Positions 27,324 to 35,832 of a stretch of 64,000 nucleotides of DNA are shown here, piece after piece. Source of the stretch: an uncultured Allobosea sp. (GTDB lineage Bacteria > Pseudomonadota > Alphaproteobacteria > Rhizobiales > Beijerinckiaceae); the NCBI RefSeq assembly GCF_945957345.1, contig NZ_CAMFKW010000029.1, forward strand, positions 1 through 64,000, read 5' to 3'. The notes under the pieces were generated by a model, which was not told where the DNA came from, did not search any database, and was given only the letters and a program-made list of their open reading frames with translations. The first letter of the stretch is position 1. Each line of letters starts with the position of its first letter. The translations under genes and the position numbers were made by a program.

Positions 27324-28727
27324 TCAACCGGCTTGCTGATGGAACGCCGAGGGCGCGTATTGCGCCAGTTCCTGCAGCAGCATCGGCCAGGCCCGGAGCC
27401 CGAGCGCGACCGAAGGAACATGGAAGAACTCGTTGGGCGCGTGGACATCCTCGTCCGGCAGGTTGAAACCGAACATCAGCGTGTCCAGGCCCATCGTCTC
27501 CTTGAAGATCGCGGTGATCGGCACCGTCGCGCCGAGCCGGACATGCACGGGCTCTTGCCCAGAGGTCTGGCGCAGCACGGCCGTCGCCGCCTGGACCAGC
27601 GGATGATCCGCCGCCAGCGTGGACGCAGGCGAACCGCCGCCGATCGCCTCGAAGCCGACCTTAACGCCTGGCCGTGCCGCCGCGAGGATGTGCTCCTTCA
27701 CCGCCTTGCTCGCCTGGTCCGGATCCTGCCCCGGCGCGAGGCGGATCGTGATCTTGGCGCGCGCTTCGTCGGGGATGACGGTCTTGGAGCCGGTGCCGGT
27801 GTAGCCGCCCCATAGGCCGTTCACGTCGATCGCGGGGCGCAGCGCCAAACGCTCGCGGATGCTGTAGCCGGGCTCGCCGGCCGCGATACCTCCGACATCG
27901 GCGACGAAGGCAGCCTCGTCGAAGGGCAAGGCCGCCGTATCGCGCCGGTCGCGCTCGGAGAGCGGGCGTACGGCATCCATCAGGGCAGGCACGGCGATGG
28001 CGCCGTCCGCGTCGTGGAGAGAGGCGACGATGGCCGCGAGTTCGTGCAGGGCATTGCGGACCGAGCCGCCGTAGCGGCCGGAATGCAGCTCCTTGTCGGC
28101 GGTCCGGACGACGAGTTCGAGCTTGGTCAGGCCGCGCGCGCCGACATTGATCGTGGGCACGGTCGGGCTCGCCCGGCCGCCATCGGCCGAGATCATCGCA
28201 TCGGCTTTGAGCAGGTCGCCGTAGCGGCGCACGATCTCGTGCAGGCTCGGGCTGCCGGTCTCTTCCTCGCCCTCGATGAACAGCTTGATATTGACCGGGC
28301 AGCGGCCTTCGACCACGAGGAAGGCCGCCACCGTCTCGATCGCGATCGTGGTCGAGCCCTTCACGTCCGAGGCCCCCCGCGCATAGAGGCGCCCATCGCG
28401 GATCGTCGGCTCGAAGGGCGGTGATTGCCAGAACGCCAGCGGGTCCGGCGGCTGCACGTCGTAATGGCCGTAGACGATGATGGTTGGCGCGCCCGGCGCA
28501 CCGACCCAGGCGCCGTAGACGGCAGGCTGCCCGCCACCATCGAGAAGCTGGACGTGGGTCAGACCGATGCCTTTCAGCCAGTCGAGCAGGAAGGTGCGGG
28601 TATCGGCCATGCCCTGTGCATAGGCGGGATCGGTGCTGACGCTCGGCAGCCTGAGGAAGGCATCGAGGCGGGCCATCACGTCATCATGGCGGCGCTGCAG
28701 ATAGTCGACGACGGGTTCGGCGCTCAT
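27324..28727 (-). CDS. M20 family metallo-dipeptidase
   Basis: A 467-residue zinc peptidase of the M20A/carnosinase-like group. Metal and catalytic motifs are YGHYDVQP, the RGASDVKG block, EGEEETGS, ISADGG, and the late histidine in DVHAPNE. The dimerisation (lid) domain is between about residues 200 and 345. Intact and full length. Its start overlaps the preceding gene by 4 bp (ATGA). Relatives split dipeptides or N-acyl amino acids. Confidence 0.9.
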   Translation of the reverse strand: MSAEPVVDYLQRRHDDVMARLDAFLRLPSVSTDPAYAQGMADTRTFLLDWLKGIGLTHVQLLDGGGQPAVYGAWVGAPGAPTIIVYGHYDVQPPDPLAFWQSPPFEPTIRDGRLYARGASDVKGSTTIAIETVAAFLVVEGRCPVNIKLFIEGEEETGSPSLHEIVRRYGDLLKADAMISADGGRASPTVPTINVGARGLTKLELVVRTADKELHSGRYGGSVRNALHELAAIVASLHDADGAIAVPALMDAVRPLSERDRRDTAALPFDEAAFVADVGGIAAGEPGYSIRERLALRPAIDVNGLWGGYTGTGSKTVIPDEARAKITIRLAPGQDPDQASKAVKEHILAAARPGVKVGFEAIGGGSPASTLAADHPLVQAATAVLRQTSGQEPVHVRLGATVPITAIFKETMGLDTLMFGFNLPDEDVHAPNEFFHVPSVALGLRAWPMLLQELAQYAPSAFHQQAG

Positions 28728-29104
28728 CGCGTGCCTCCGCTCATGAGTTCGGGAGACGGCTCTTCGGCCGGCGCCAGCAACGCGGCCGGCATCTCGATCT
28801 CGGCCGCGAGCAGCAGGAAGGAGAGCGTCTTGCCGTGGCCATCGAGCCCGAGGCTGCCGTTGACGCCGCCGTCCAGCACGTCGTCTAGGACGAAATTGAA
28901 GGCGTGGAGCTTCGGGAGCTCGTAGCGCCTGACGGCGGTGGGCTTGCGCTCGCGGAAGACGCGCGCGACGAAATCTTCAGTCAGCCGCTCGCGCAGTGGC
29001 TCGAAGAACCGCGGCTCGCGGCAAATGACCGCGATGTTGAGCCGGTTGCCCTTGTCACCGGAGCGGGCATGGGCGAGCTCGTAAAGGGAAACTGCGCGGT
29101 TCAT
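28724..29104 (-). CDS. AtuA C-terminal-like domain protein
   Basis: A 126-residue protein beginning MNRAVSLYELAHARSGDKGN, the conserved start of the small domain that in some bacteria is fused to the end of AtuA/DUF1446 proteins. LHAFNFVLDDVLDGGVNGSLGLDGHGKTLSFLL (abbreviated to key blocks LHAFNFVL and LDGHGKTL) follows. Here it is a separate gene, overlapping AtuA by 4 bp upstream and the peptidase gene by 4 bp downstream. It probably forms a complex with AtuA; that is inference. Confidence 0.82.
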   Translation of the reverse strand: MNRAVSLYELAHARSGDKGNRLNIAVICREPRFFEPLRERLTEDFVARVFRERKPTAVRRYELPKLHAFNFVLDDVLDGGVNGSLGLDGHGKTLSFLLLAAEIEMPAALLAPAEEPSPELMSGGTR

Positions 29105-30474
29105 TCCGTGTCCAGAAGCGAGATCTGCGGGGTGACATGCTTGCGGTCGACCAAGCAGGACGCACTGCGCAGCCGCGGGGTCAGGCGCCTGCGAACGCCG
29201 CCGCCACCGGCGGGGCCGGTGCAATACAAGGCTTCGACCTCGTCGAGCAGGCATTCCGCTGCAGCACGATCGGTGGTCTCGGCCGCGAACCGGACGCGCA
29301 GATCCCCGTCGCTGACACTCGGCATCTCGGCACTTAGCAGCGAGCCGGCCGTATCGCCGAAGACACTGACGACCCCGATCAGATCGGCGCGGACATGCAG
29401 GGATGGATGAAGGAAGGCCAGGCGCTTCGTCACCGTTTCGATGGCGAGCGCAGCGCGGGACCTCGCGTTCGGGCCGGCATAGGAAATCTCGGCCTCGGCC
29501 AGCAACCCGCCGTCGAAGCACACCGTCGCCTTCAACGCTTCGGGCCGGGCCCGCCCGCGCGCGCCGGCCACCCGGATGCGATCAGGCCCAATCTCCGTTA
29601 GCTCGACCTGCGTGAGATCGAGGATCGCATCAGGTGTCAGGTAGGCGGCCGGATCGTGAATCTCGTAGAGGATCTGTTCAGTGACCGTCCGGCGGTCGAC
29701 CAGTCCGCCTGTCCCGGCCGGCTTGGTGATGGTGAAAGTGCCGTCGGGATCGACCTCGGCGATCGGATAGCCCAGCACATCCATCCCCGGCACGTCCTTG
29801 ACGCCGGGATCGGCAAAATAGCCACCCGTCACCTGCGATCCGCATTCGAGGAGATGGCCTGCGAGAATGCCGGCCGCCAACCTGTCCCAATCGTCATCCG
29901 CCCAGCCGAAGCAATATTTGAGCGGGCCGAGGACGAGGGCGGGATCGGCGACGCGTCCGGTCACCACGATATCGGCTCCCTCTGCCAATGCCTCGGCAAT
30001 CGCATCCGCGCCCAGATAGGCATTGGCCGAGATGATCGCAGGCTCGCCGCTCAGCAGCGTGCCGTCCGATTCCAGACGGGCGAAGTCGGCCGCCGTGAAG
30101 GTATCGCGCAGATCGTCGCCTGTGACGACCGCGATCTTGAGATCGGCACAGCCGAGCTCGGCAGCCCAGGCCTTGATCCTGGCGGCTGCTCCGAAGGGAT
30201 TGGCCCCGCCGAAATTGCCAATGATCTTGATGTCCGCCGCTGCGCAGGGCGCCAGCGCCGGCCAAAGCAGGCGTTTCAGGGCAGGCACCTCGCCACGCGC
30301 CGGATCCGCCAGGCGGTCGAGCTGTGCGAGTGCAAGCGTGCGCTCCGCCAGCGTCTCGAAGATCAGGAAGCGCGGCCCGTCGTGACGCGCGAGCGCTTCG
30401 ATCAGGGGGGCCGAAGCATCGGCGCGATCACCTGCGAAACCGGCCGCGGCGCCGATCCAAACCTGTTGTGCCAC
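29101..30474 (-). CDS. AtuA-like DUF1446 protein
   Basis: A 457-residue protein of the DUF1446 family named after Pseudomonas AtuA (acyclic terpene utilisation), whose reaction is not known. Typical blocks are VWIGAAAGFAGDR, IKIIGNFGGANP, YLGADAIAEALAEGADIVVTGRVADPAL and VTGGYFADPG. The start is GTG at 30474. No acyl-CoA carboxylase genes, which accompany true AtuA, are present; instead a peptidase and a gamma-glutamyltransferase remnant follow. Terpene use is therefore unlikely here. Divergent from a LysR gene across a palindrome. Confidence 0.82.
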   Translation of the reverse strand: MAQQVWIGAAAGFAGDRADASAPLIEALARHDGPRFLIFETLAERTLALAQLDRLADPARGEVPALKRLLWPALAPCAAADIKIIGNFGGANPFGAAARIKAWAAELGCADLKIAVVTGDDLRDTFTAADFARLESDGTLLSGEPAIISANAYLGADAIAEALAEGADIVVTGRVADPALVLGPLKYCFGWADDDWDRLAAGILAGHLLECGSQVTGGYFADPGVKDVPGMDVLGYPIAEVDPDGTFTITKPAGTGGLVDRRTVTEQILYEIHDPAAYLTPDAILDLTQVELTEIGPDRIRVAGARGRARPEALKATVCFDGGLLAEAEISYAGPNARSRAALAIETVTKRLAFLHPSLHVRADLIGVVSVFGDTAGSLLSAEMPSVSDGDLRVRFAAETTDRAAAECLLDEVEALYCTGPAGGGGVRRRLTPRLRSASCLVDRKHVTPQISLLDTE

Positions 30475-30567
30475 GATCGCTTTTCCGTCCCACCCGCGCT
30501 CAGTGCACGGTGGAAGGCAGCAAACGTCCGCTGATCAAAATGTCAAATAATGGCTGTTAATTTATGT

Positions 30568-30582
30568 ATAGGCTTAGCCTAT
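30568..30582. promoter_or_regulatory. LysR operator candidate (perfect palindrome)
   Basis: ATAGGCTTAGCCTAT, a 7-1-7 perfect palindrome that contains the LysR consensus T-N11-A. It lies 33 bp before the LysR start and about 94 bp before the AtuA operon, in an AT-rich patch. Confidence 0.6.
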
Positions 30583-30614
30583 GAAGTTTGCCGTCCTTGG
30601 CTTTGGCTCCCATC

Positions 30615-31502
30615 ATGAATCTCACTCTGCGCCAGTTCGAAATCCTCGTCGCCATCGGCGATACCTTGAGCCTTACCACCGCCGCGGAGAAGCTCGGCGT
30701 ATCGCAGCCCTCTGTCAGCGAAACCTTGAGGCGCGTCGAGGGTGAGCTGGGCTGCAAGCTGGTCGACCGGGCGACGCGGCAGTTGGCCCTGACCTATGAA
30801 GGCCAGCATGTCGTGGCGAGCGCGCGGGAGGCTATGCGCAGCCTGGCCGGCACCTTCGAGGCGATCGCGCACCGAGGCGACGGCGTTCGTGGCCGCTTGT
30901 CCATCGCGGCATTGCCATCGGCCGTCTGCACTCTCCTGCCGCCGGTGCTGCGCGCCTTTCGCGAACGTTATCCGGGCATCGAGGTTTCCGTGCGCGATGC
31001 CTTGCAGGACCGGGCGACGACGATGCTGGAAGACGGCAGCGTCGATCTCGTCATCGCCGGGAGGCCTGCCGGGCAGGGCTCCTTCATCTTCGAGGAGATC
31101 GCCAGCGATCGGCTCAAGCTGGTCGTATCGCGCCGGCATTCCTTGTCCGGGCGCGACAGTGTCGGCTGGAGCGAACTGGCGAACTTCAAGTTCATCGCCA
31201 TGTCCACGTCATCTTCCGTCCGGCGCCTGACCGATGCCGGTTTCATCCACGCCAATCTGCCGATCGCGCCGACTTACGAGGTCGACCAGATTTCCTGCGC
31301 CGCGGCGCTGGCCGCGGCCGGGCTTGGCATAACCGCGCTGCCGACGATGACCTTCGCCATGTTCAATGCCGATGAACTGGCGGTGGTGCCGCTGGTCGCG
31401 CCGACGATCGAGCGCAGCATCGGCATGACATGGCTGAAGGACCGGCCTCTCTCGGCCAGCGCGATCAAGTTCGTCGCCGTCCTGCGCTCCAGAGGCACGT
31501 AG
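30615..31502 (+). CDS. LysR family transcriptional regulator
   Basis: The N-terminal winged helix is LTLRQFEILVAIGDTLSL, then AAEKLGVSQPSVSETLRRVE; the effector domain follows (RGRLSIAALPS onward). The ATG at 30615 gives 295 residues, the standard size; an in-frame start at 30588 is possible. The divergent AtuA-AtuA_C-peptidase operon is its probable target, with the palindrome at 30568-30582 as likely operator. Confidence 0.9.
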   Translation: MNLTLRQFEILVAIGDTLSLTTAAEKLGVSQPSVSETLRRVEGELGCKLVDRATRQLALTYEGQHVVASAREAMRSLAGTFEAIAHRGDGVRGRLSIAALPSAVCTLLPPVLRAFRERYPGIEVSVRDALQDRATTMLEDGSVDLVIAGRPAGQGSFIFEEIASDRLKLVVSRRHSLSGRDSVGWSELANFKFIAMSTSSSVRRLTDAGFIHANLPIAPTYEVDQISCAAALAAAGLGITALPTMTFAMFNADELAVVPLVAPTIERSIGMTWLKDRPLSASAIKFVAVLRSRGT

Positions 31503-31845
31503 GTTGGTGGCCTGAACCTGCACGGGCCGCGCTTGTCTGTCGCGATGCGAAATGACCTTTGACCATGCTTCGTTCGGTTCGCCTACGCGCAATGTTGCGG
31601 CAAGGAGGATGTACTGCATTGGCGGAACACGGACCGGTGCAGGAAGACCGCAATGCTTCCGCCTTCTCATTCTCTGCCGCTTCGAACGGCGTCCGAGCCC
31701 GCGCTCGCATCATTGAAGCGCATCGCCAGGACCTGGGCCGGACTGCAGGCCCGGGCAGCTGAAAGCTCCGCCGGACTTCTTCGTTGGGGGTCTTTGCGTC
31801 GAAGGCCGGTCCCGTCGTCGGTACGCGGCCGCTGAGCGTCGCGCC
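31503..31845. other. Intergenic region without a clear gene
   Basis: These 343 bp separate the LysR gene from the two-component pair. A strong AAGGAGG occurs at 31605-31611, and a TTG about 8 bases later would start a 47-codon frame; composition is unremarkable and I do not call it. The promoter of the response regulator should lie here. Confidence 0.3.
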
Positions 31846-32520
31846 ATGCGCATTCTCCTTGTCGAGGACGAGCCGGAACTGGTTGCGGCGCTGCGGACCG
31901 CCCTCGGGCAGCGCGGCATGCTCGTCGATCACGTCGCCACCTTGGCGGAGGGCGAGGAGGCGATCCTCGCGGGCGTTCACAGCGCGGTGCTGCTCGACCG
32001 CAACCTGTCCGATGGTGATGGGCTCCGCCTGCTCCCGTATATTCGCGCCCGAAAAACGGCTGTTCCGGTCATCGTTCTGACCGCGCTCGGCGAAACGGAC
32101 GATCGCATCGAGGGGCTTGATGCCGGCGCGGACGACTATCTGCCGAAACCCTTCGCGATCGACGAGCTCCTGGCGCGGTTGCGCGCGGTTCTGCGTCGGT
32201 CGATCGAGCTGGCGCCGGATTTCCTGCGCATCGGCCTCTTCACGTTCGACTGGCAGAACCGAAGCGCCAGCGTCGGCGGGCAGCCACTCGGCCTGGCGCG
32301 TCGGGAGCTGCTGGCGCTGGAGGGCCTGCTGCGGCGACAAGGGCGCGTCGTCCAACGCGCCACTCTTGAAGATGCGGTCTATGGCTTCGATGACGAAATC
32401 CAGTCGAACGCGCTCGACATGCATATCTCGCGGCTGCGACGGAAGCTCAGGGATGCCGGCGCGCAGCTTGAAATCCATGGCGTCCGGGGCATCGGCTACC
32501 TGCTGAAACCAGCGCGATGA
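31846..32520 (+). CDS. OmpR-family response regulator
   Basis: Receiver domain with acidic pocket E7/D8, phosphorylation site D51 (AVLLDRNLSDGDG) and LPKPF lysine near residue 101, followed by an OmpR winged helix (from about 130; VYGFDDEIQSNALDMHISRLRRKL is the recognition region, cited by its ends VYGFDDE and HISRLRRKL). 224 residues. Most like QseB/TctD regulators. Its stop overlaps the kinase start by 4 bp. Confidence 0.92.
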   Translation: MRILLVEDEPELVAALRTALGQRGMLVDHVATLAEGEEAILAGVHSAVLLDRNLSDGDGLRLLPYIRARKTAVPVIVLTALGETDDRIEGLDAGADDYLPKPFAIDELLARLRAVLRRSIELAPDFLRIGLFTFDWQNRSASVGGQPLGLARRELLALEGLLRRQGRVVQRATLEDAVYGFDDEIQSNALDMHISRLRRKLRDAGAQLEIHGVRGIGYLLKPAR

Positions 32521-33908
32521 GGCCGCGCGCGCGACGCGTGCATTCGCTGAAATGGCGGCTGGTCCGGCGGCTTCTCACGCTTCAGGCGGCCGTGCTCTCG
32601 TTTCTGGTCGTGGGAGTCATCGCTGCGCTCTATGGCGGCGGCCATCTCCTTAATTTCGAGTCCGAGGACGTGACGGTCGATGCGCTGAAGGGCGCCGTCA
32701 TGCGCGACGCCGCCGGCGATCTCACGATCGGCCCGACGCCTGCCATGACCGAGCTGCGCAGGACGGTGCCGGATCATTGGTTCATCGTTCGCGACCGTCA
32801 GGGGCGGCAGCTCGTCGAGGGGGCGCCGCCATCGAGCTTCGCGCGGATCGGCGCTGCGCTTGACGAGGTCGGCAACGCACGCATGGGCTGGAATCTCGGT
32901 GATCCGCCACGCCCGACGGCGCTGATGCGCTGGATCACGAGTCCGGCCGGCGAGATCCAGGTTCTGACCGGCCCCGGCGGAGAGGCGTCGTTGAGCTGGC
33001 TGGTCCAGGGCGTCCTCGTCGTATTCGCAAGCTTCGTGCTGCCCGCGCTCCTCATCATGGCGCTGGCGACGTTCATCGCGACACCCCTCGTCGTCGGCCG
33101 CGCCTTCGCCGGGCTCGATGCCGTCGCAGCCGAAGCGGAGCGCATCGACATCGAGCGCCAGGGGACGCGCCTGCCGATCGCGACGGTACCGGCCGAGGTG
33201 ACCCCGCTGGTGAACGCGGTCAACCGCGCCTTGCAGCGGCTCGACGACGGGCACTCCAGGCGCAGGCGCTTCCTCGCCGATGCTGCGCATGAGCTGCGGA
33301 CGCCGATCGCGATCCTGCAGACACGGCTCGAAACGCTGCCGGATACGGATCAGCGCAGCAGGTTGCTTGAGGACAATGCGCGGCTTGCCGTCATGGCCGA
33401 GCAATTGCTCGATCTGCAGCGTCTGGAAGGTGGCCGCGGCGTCTTCGTTTCGCTGGACCTCGTTGCGATAGGCCGGAGAGTGGCGATCGATCTCGCCCCC
33501 CTCGCGATCGCCGCCGGCTGTGCGCTCGCCTTCGAGACCGAAGCCGAGTCTGTCTGCGCCATCGGTGATGCCCCTGGCCTCGAACGGGCGCTGGCCAATC
33601 TCGTGCAGAATGCCATCCAGCATGGCGGCCGGTCTGGAACGATCACCATCGCCGTCGGAAAGGGGCGGACCGTCGATGTGATCGATGAGGGGCCCGGTAT
33701 CGCTCCCGTCGAGCGTGAGCGGATTTTCGAGCCCTTCGCTCGTCTTGCGCATCGCGACCGGGGCGCCGGCCTCGGGCTGCATCTTGTTCGCGAAATCGCC
33801 CTGCTCCATGGCGGCGCGATCACGGTCCAGGATCGGGCGGTAGGAGCCTGCTTTCGCTTGACCCTACCGGAACCGGCTGGCGAAATGAGGCCGGTTACCC
33901 AGGCATAA
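32517..33908 (+). CDS. Sensor histidine kinase
   Basis: Two membrane helices (about residues 21-42 and 163-188) frame a 120-residue periplasmic sensor. The H-box is DAAHELRTPIAI with H258; N-box NLVQNAIQHGG, G1 VIDEGPGIAP, F-box IFEPFAR and G2 GAGLGLHLVREI are complete. It is the cognate kinase of the preceding regulator (4-bp overlap). The patatin lipoprotein gene 78 bp downstream may be co-transcribed or be its target. Confidence 0.93.
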   Translation: MRPRARRVHSLKWRLVRRLLTLQAAVLSFLVVGVIAALYGGGHLLNFESEDVTVDALKGAVMRDAAGDLTIGPTPAMTELRRTVPDHWFIVRDRQGRQLVEGAPPSSFARIGAALDEVGNARMGWNLGDPPRPTALMRWITSPAGEIQVLTGPGGEASLSWLVQGVLVVFASFVLPALLIMALATFIATPLVVGRAFAGLDAVAAEAERIDIERQGTRLPIATVPAEVTPLVNAVNRALQRLDDGHSRRRRFLADAAHELRTPIAILQTRLETLPDTDQRSRLLEDNARLAVMAEQLLDLQRLEGGRGVFVSLDLVAIGRRVAIDLAPLAIAAGCALAFETEAESVCAIGDAPGLERALANLVQNAIQHGGRSGTITIAVGKGRTVDVIDEGPGIAPVERERIFEPFARLAHRDRGAGLGLHLVREIALLHGGAITVQDRAVGACFRLTLPEPAGEMRPVTQA

Positions 33909-33986
33909 TGCAGAGATAATCCAGCAGGGCGAGTTCTGCCCCGCCTGCGTTTCGCGACGGACGACGCGCGGCGGAGGTCGCGCGGA

Positions 33987-35321
33987 ATGATCCTCAATCG
34001 GCTAAGGGTCCTGCCGTTGCTCGGCATGCTGGTTACCGGTCTGTCAGCTTGCGCAAGCCCATCCAATCCGCCGTCGAACGCTCCCCTGGCGGCGACGATC
34101 GGACAGGCCTCGTACGCGAGGTCGGGCGCGCGGATCGGGAAGACGGCGGTGATCGTGGCGCTTTCGGGCGGCGGGGCACGCTCGGCCGCGTTCGGATATG
34201 GCGTCCTGTCGGCACTTGCCGAGCAGCCGGCTGCCGAGGGTGGAGGGCGGACGCTCGCCGATGACATCGCCGTCCTGGCGGGGGTCTCGGGCGGCGGCAT
34301 GCTGGCCGCCTATGTCGCCTTGCACGGGCCTTCGGCGATACCGGCCTTCAAGCGCGATTTTCTCGACCGGGATCCAGAGGCGTCGCTGCGAACCACGATC
34401 ACACCGGCCAACCTGCTGCGCGGCTACCGGGGTGGGGTGAATGATCTCGAAGGCCTCGCCGGCTGGCTCGACCAGCATCTCTACCATGGCGCCACGCTCG
34501 GCGATCTGCAGTCTTCCGGTAGGCCTCGTCTGCTGCTCCACGCGACCGATCTCTACAACCGTGCGCCGTTTCCCTTCGATCCAGCCAGCTTCCAGGCGAT
34601 CTGCAGCGATTTCAGCGCCTTTCCGCTGTCCCATGCGGTCGCTGCTTCGGCGGCCGTGCCGGTCCTGTTCGCGCCGGTCGTCCTGGAAAACTACAATCCG
34701 ACTTGCCCGGTCGGGGCCAGCGGGCCTGCCGCAGCCGCGGCTGAGCCCGGCTTCCGGGACGTGCGAGCCCGTTATGTCGCGGCGCCTGATCTGCGCTATC
34801 TCAAGCTGCTGGACGGTGGTCTGGTCGACAATCTGGCGACCCGCCACCTGATCGCCTCGATGCGCGGACAGGCGCCGGCGCCTTTGTCCGCGGAACAGGC
34901 GCGACGGGTGACGCGCGTGGTCGTGGTCGTGGCCGATGCCTCGATGCGCATCGGCGGCGACATGTCGAAGGCGCCGGACGGCCCCGGGGCTCTCGATACG
35001 GTCACGGCTTCGATCGACGCGATGATCGACAATGCGAGTCGTGCCAGCCTCGACGCGCTGGAACAGGAAACCAGGCGATGGCGACAGCGCATCATCCGCT
35101 GGCGCTGCGATGTTGCCAGGGCGCGAGACTGTGACAGGTTTGAGATCGAGCTGGTGAAGCTGTCCCTGGCCGATATCCGCGCCCCCGCCATGGCCGCCCG
35201 CATTCTCCAGGCTCACAACAAGCTCTCATTGACCGTCGGTGAGGTCGACCTGCTCTCCGGGCTAGGGCGCCGGCTTTTGGCCGCTGGCCTGCGACATGGC
35301 CGTGGCACTGCACGGCAATAA
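33987..35321 (+). CDS. Patatin-like phospholipase lipoprotein
   Basis: A lipoprotein signal with lipobox LSAC (C22). The patatin core is complete: oxyanion loop SGGGARS (residues 60-66), nucleophile S101 in GVSGGG, and the catalytic aspartate in LLDGGLVDN. 444 residues. This form of patatin acts as a serine phospholipase or acyl hydrolase at the envelope. It follows the two-component system by 78 bp and ends in a strong hairpin. Confidence 0.88.
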   Translation: MILNRLRVLPLLGMLVTGLSACASPSNPPSNAPLAATIGQASYARSGARIGKTAVIVALSGGGARSAAFGYGVLSALAEQPAAEGGGRTLADDIAVLAGVSGGGMLAAYVALHGPSAIPAFKRDFLDRDPEASLRTTITPANLLRGYRGGVNDLEGLAGWLDQHLYHGATLGDLQSSGRPRLLLHATDLYNRAPFPFDPASFQAICSDFSAFPLSHAVAASAAVPVLFAPVVLENYNPTCPVGASGPAAAAAEPGFRDVRARYVAAPDLRYLKLLDGGLVDNLATRHLIASMRGQAPAPLSAEQARRVTRVVVVVADASMRIGGDMSKAPDGPGALDTVTASIDAMIDNASRASLDALEQETRRWRQRIIRWRCDVARARDCDRFEIELVKLSLADIRAPAMAARILQAHNKLSLTVGEVDLLSGLGRRLLAAGLRHGRGTARQ

Positions 35322-35347
35322 GGGGACATTCCAAGGAATGTCCCCTT
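35320..35347 (+). terminator. Terminator-like hairpin overlapping the patatin stop codon
   Basis: AAGGGGACATTCC, AA and GGAATGTCCCCTT: a perfect 13-bp inverted repeat. The left arm begins inside the TAA stop codon. There is no U-tract, so it may act by processing or stability instead. Confidence 0.55.
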
Positions 35348-35432
35348 CGGAGATTCGCCAAGTCTTGCTGCAGGAGCGTCTCGCCTGGGCCGGGTCAGCG
35401 AAGCCTGGCTTTCCCGGCTCGGTTAGGGCCGC

Positions 35433-35732
35433 TCAGTAGTAGCCGCAGACGCGGCGGTAGCCGATGACGTTGCCCCAGCGGTCGAAGCGCTCGACCATGT
35501 CGCAGGAGCGGACGGGGGCAGGGGCGTCATAGTAGCCGTAGCCATAGGCGGGGCGAGTGGCGCCGGCGATGATGGCACCCGCTGCGATCGCGCCGACCAC
35601 GCCGGCTCCGACGCCCCAGCCGCCATAGCGGTAACCCCAGCGCGGGCGCGCCTCGGCGCCGGAAGCCGCGAAGGTGGCGGCCAGAGTCACGGCCGCGAGG
35701 GTCGCGGTCAGCGTCTTGCGGAACGTGGTCAT
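35433..35732 (-). CDS. Small exported glycine-rich protein
   Basis: A 99-residue precursor. The signal peptide starts MTTFRKTLTATLAAVTLA and is cut after about residue 28 (GAEA). The mature part has a glycine/alanine-rich central helix (GVVGAIAAGAIIAGA), then tyrosine and glycine (YGYGYYD) and a C-terminus with two cysteines (RSCDMVERFD, RRVCGYY), likely disulfide-bonded. Similar short proteins with RVCGYY ends are frequent in Bosea/Methylobacterium and other Rhizobiales. Role unknown. Confidence 0.75.
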   Translation of the reverse strand: MTTFRKTLTATLAAVTLAATFAASGAEARPRWGYRYGGWGVGAGVVGAIAAGAIIAGATRPAYGYGYYDAPAPVRSCDMVERFDRWGNVIGYRRVCGYY

Positions 35733-35832
35733 GCTCGTCTCTCCCGATCGTTGCGAGGGCGAAGGTCTCGCCCTCCATGCCCATTGGTCGCGGGCTCCGA
35801 TCGGTCGGTTCAAAGGAGACGCGGTATTATTT

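Noticed and set aside
29101..30474. Acyclic terpene utilisation (Atu) pathway
   Set aside because: Only the AtuA-like part is present; geranyl-CoA carboxylase, acyl-CoA dehydrogenase and lyase genes are missing, and the neighbours are peptidase-related.
31559..31762. Possible small gene after an AAGGAGG in the LysR/two-component gap
   Set aside because: The ATG touches the ribosome site and the alternative TTG frame shows no recognisable feature; conservation would be needed.
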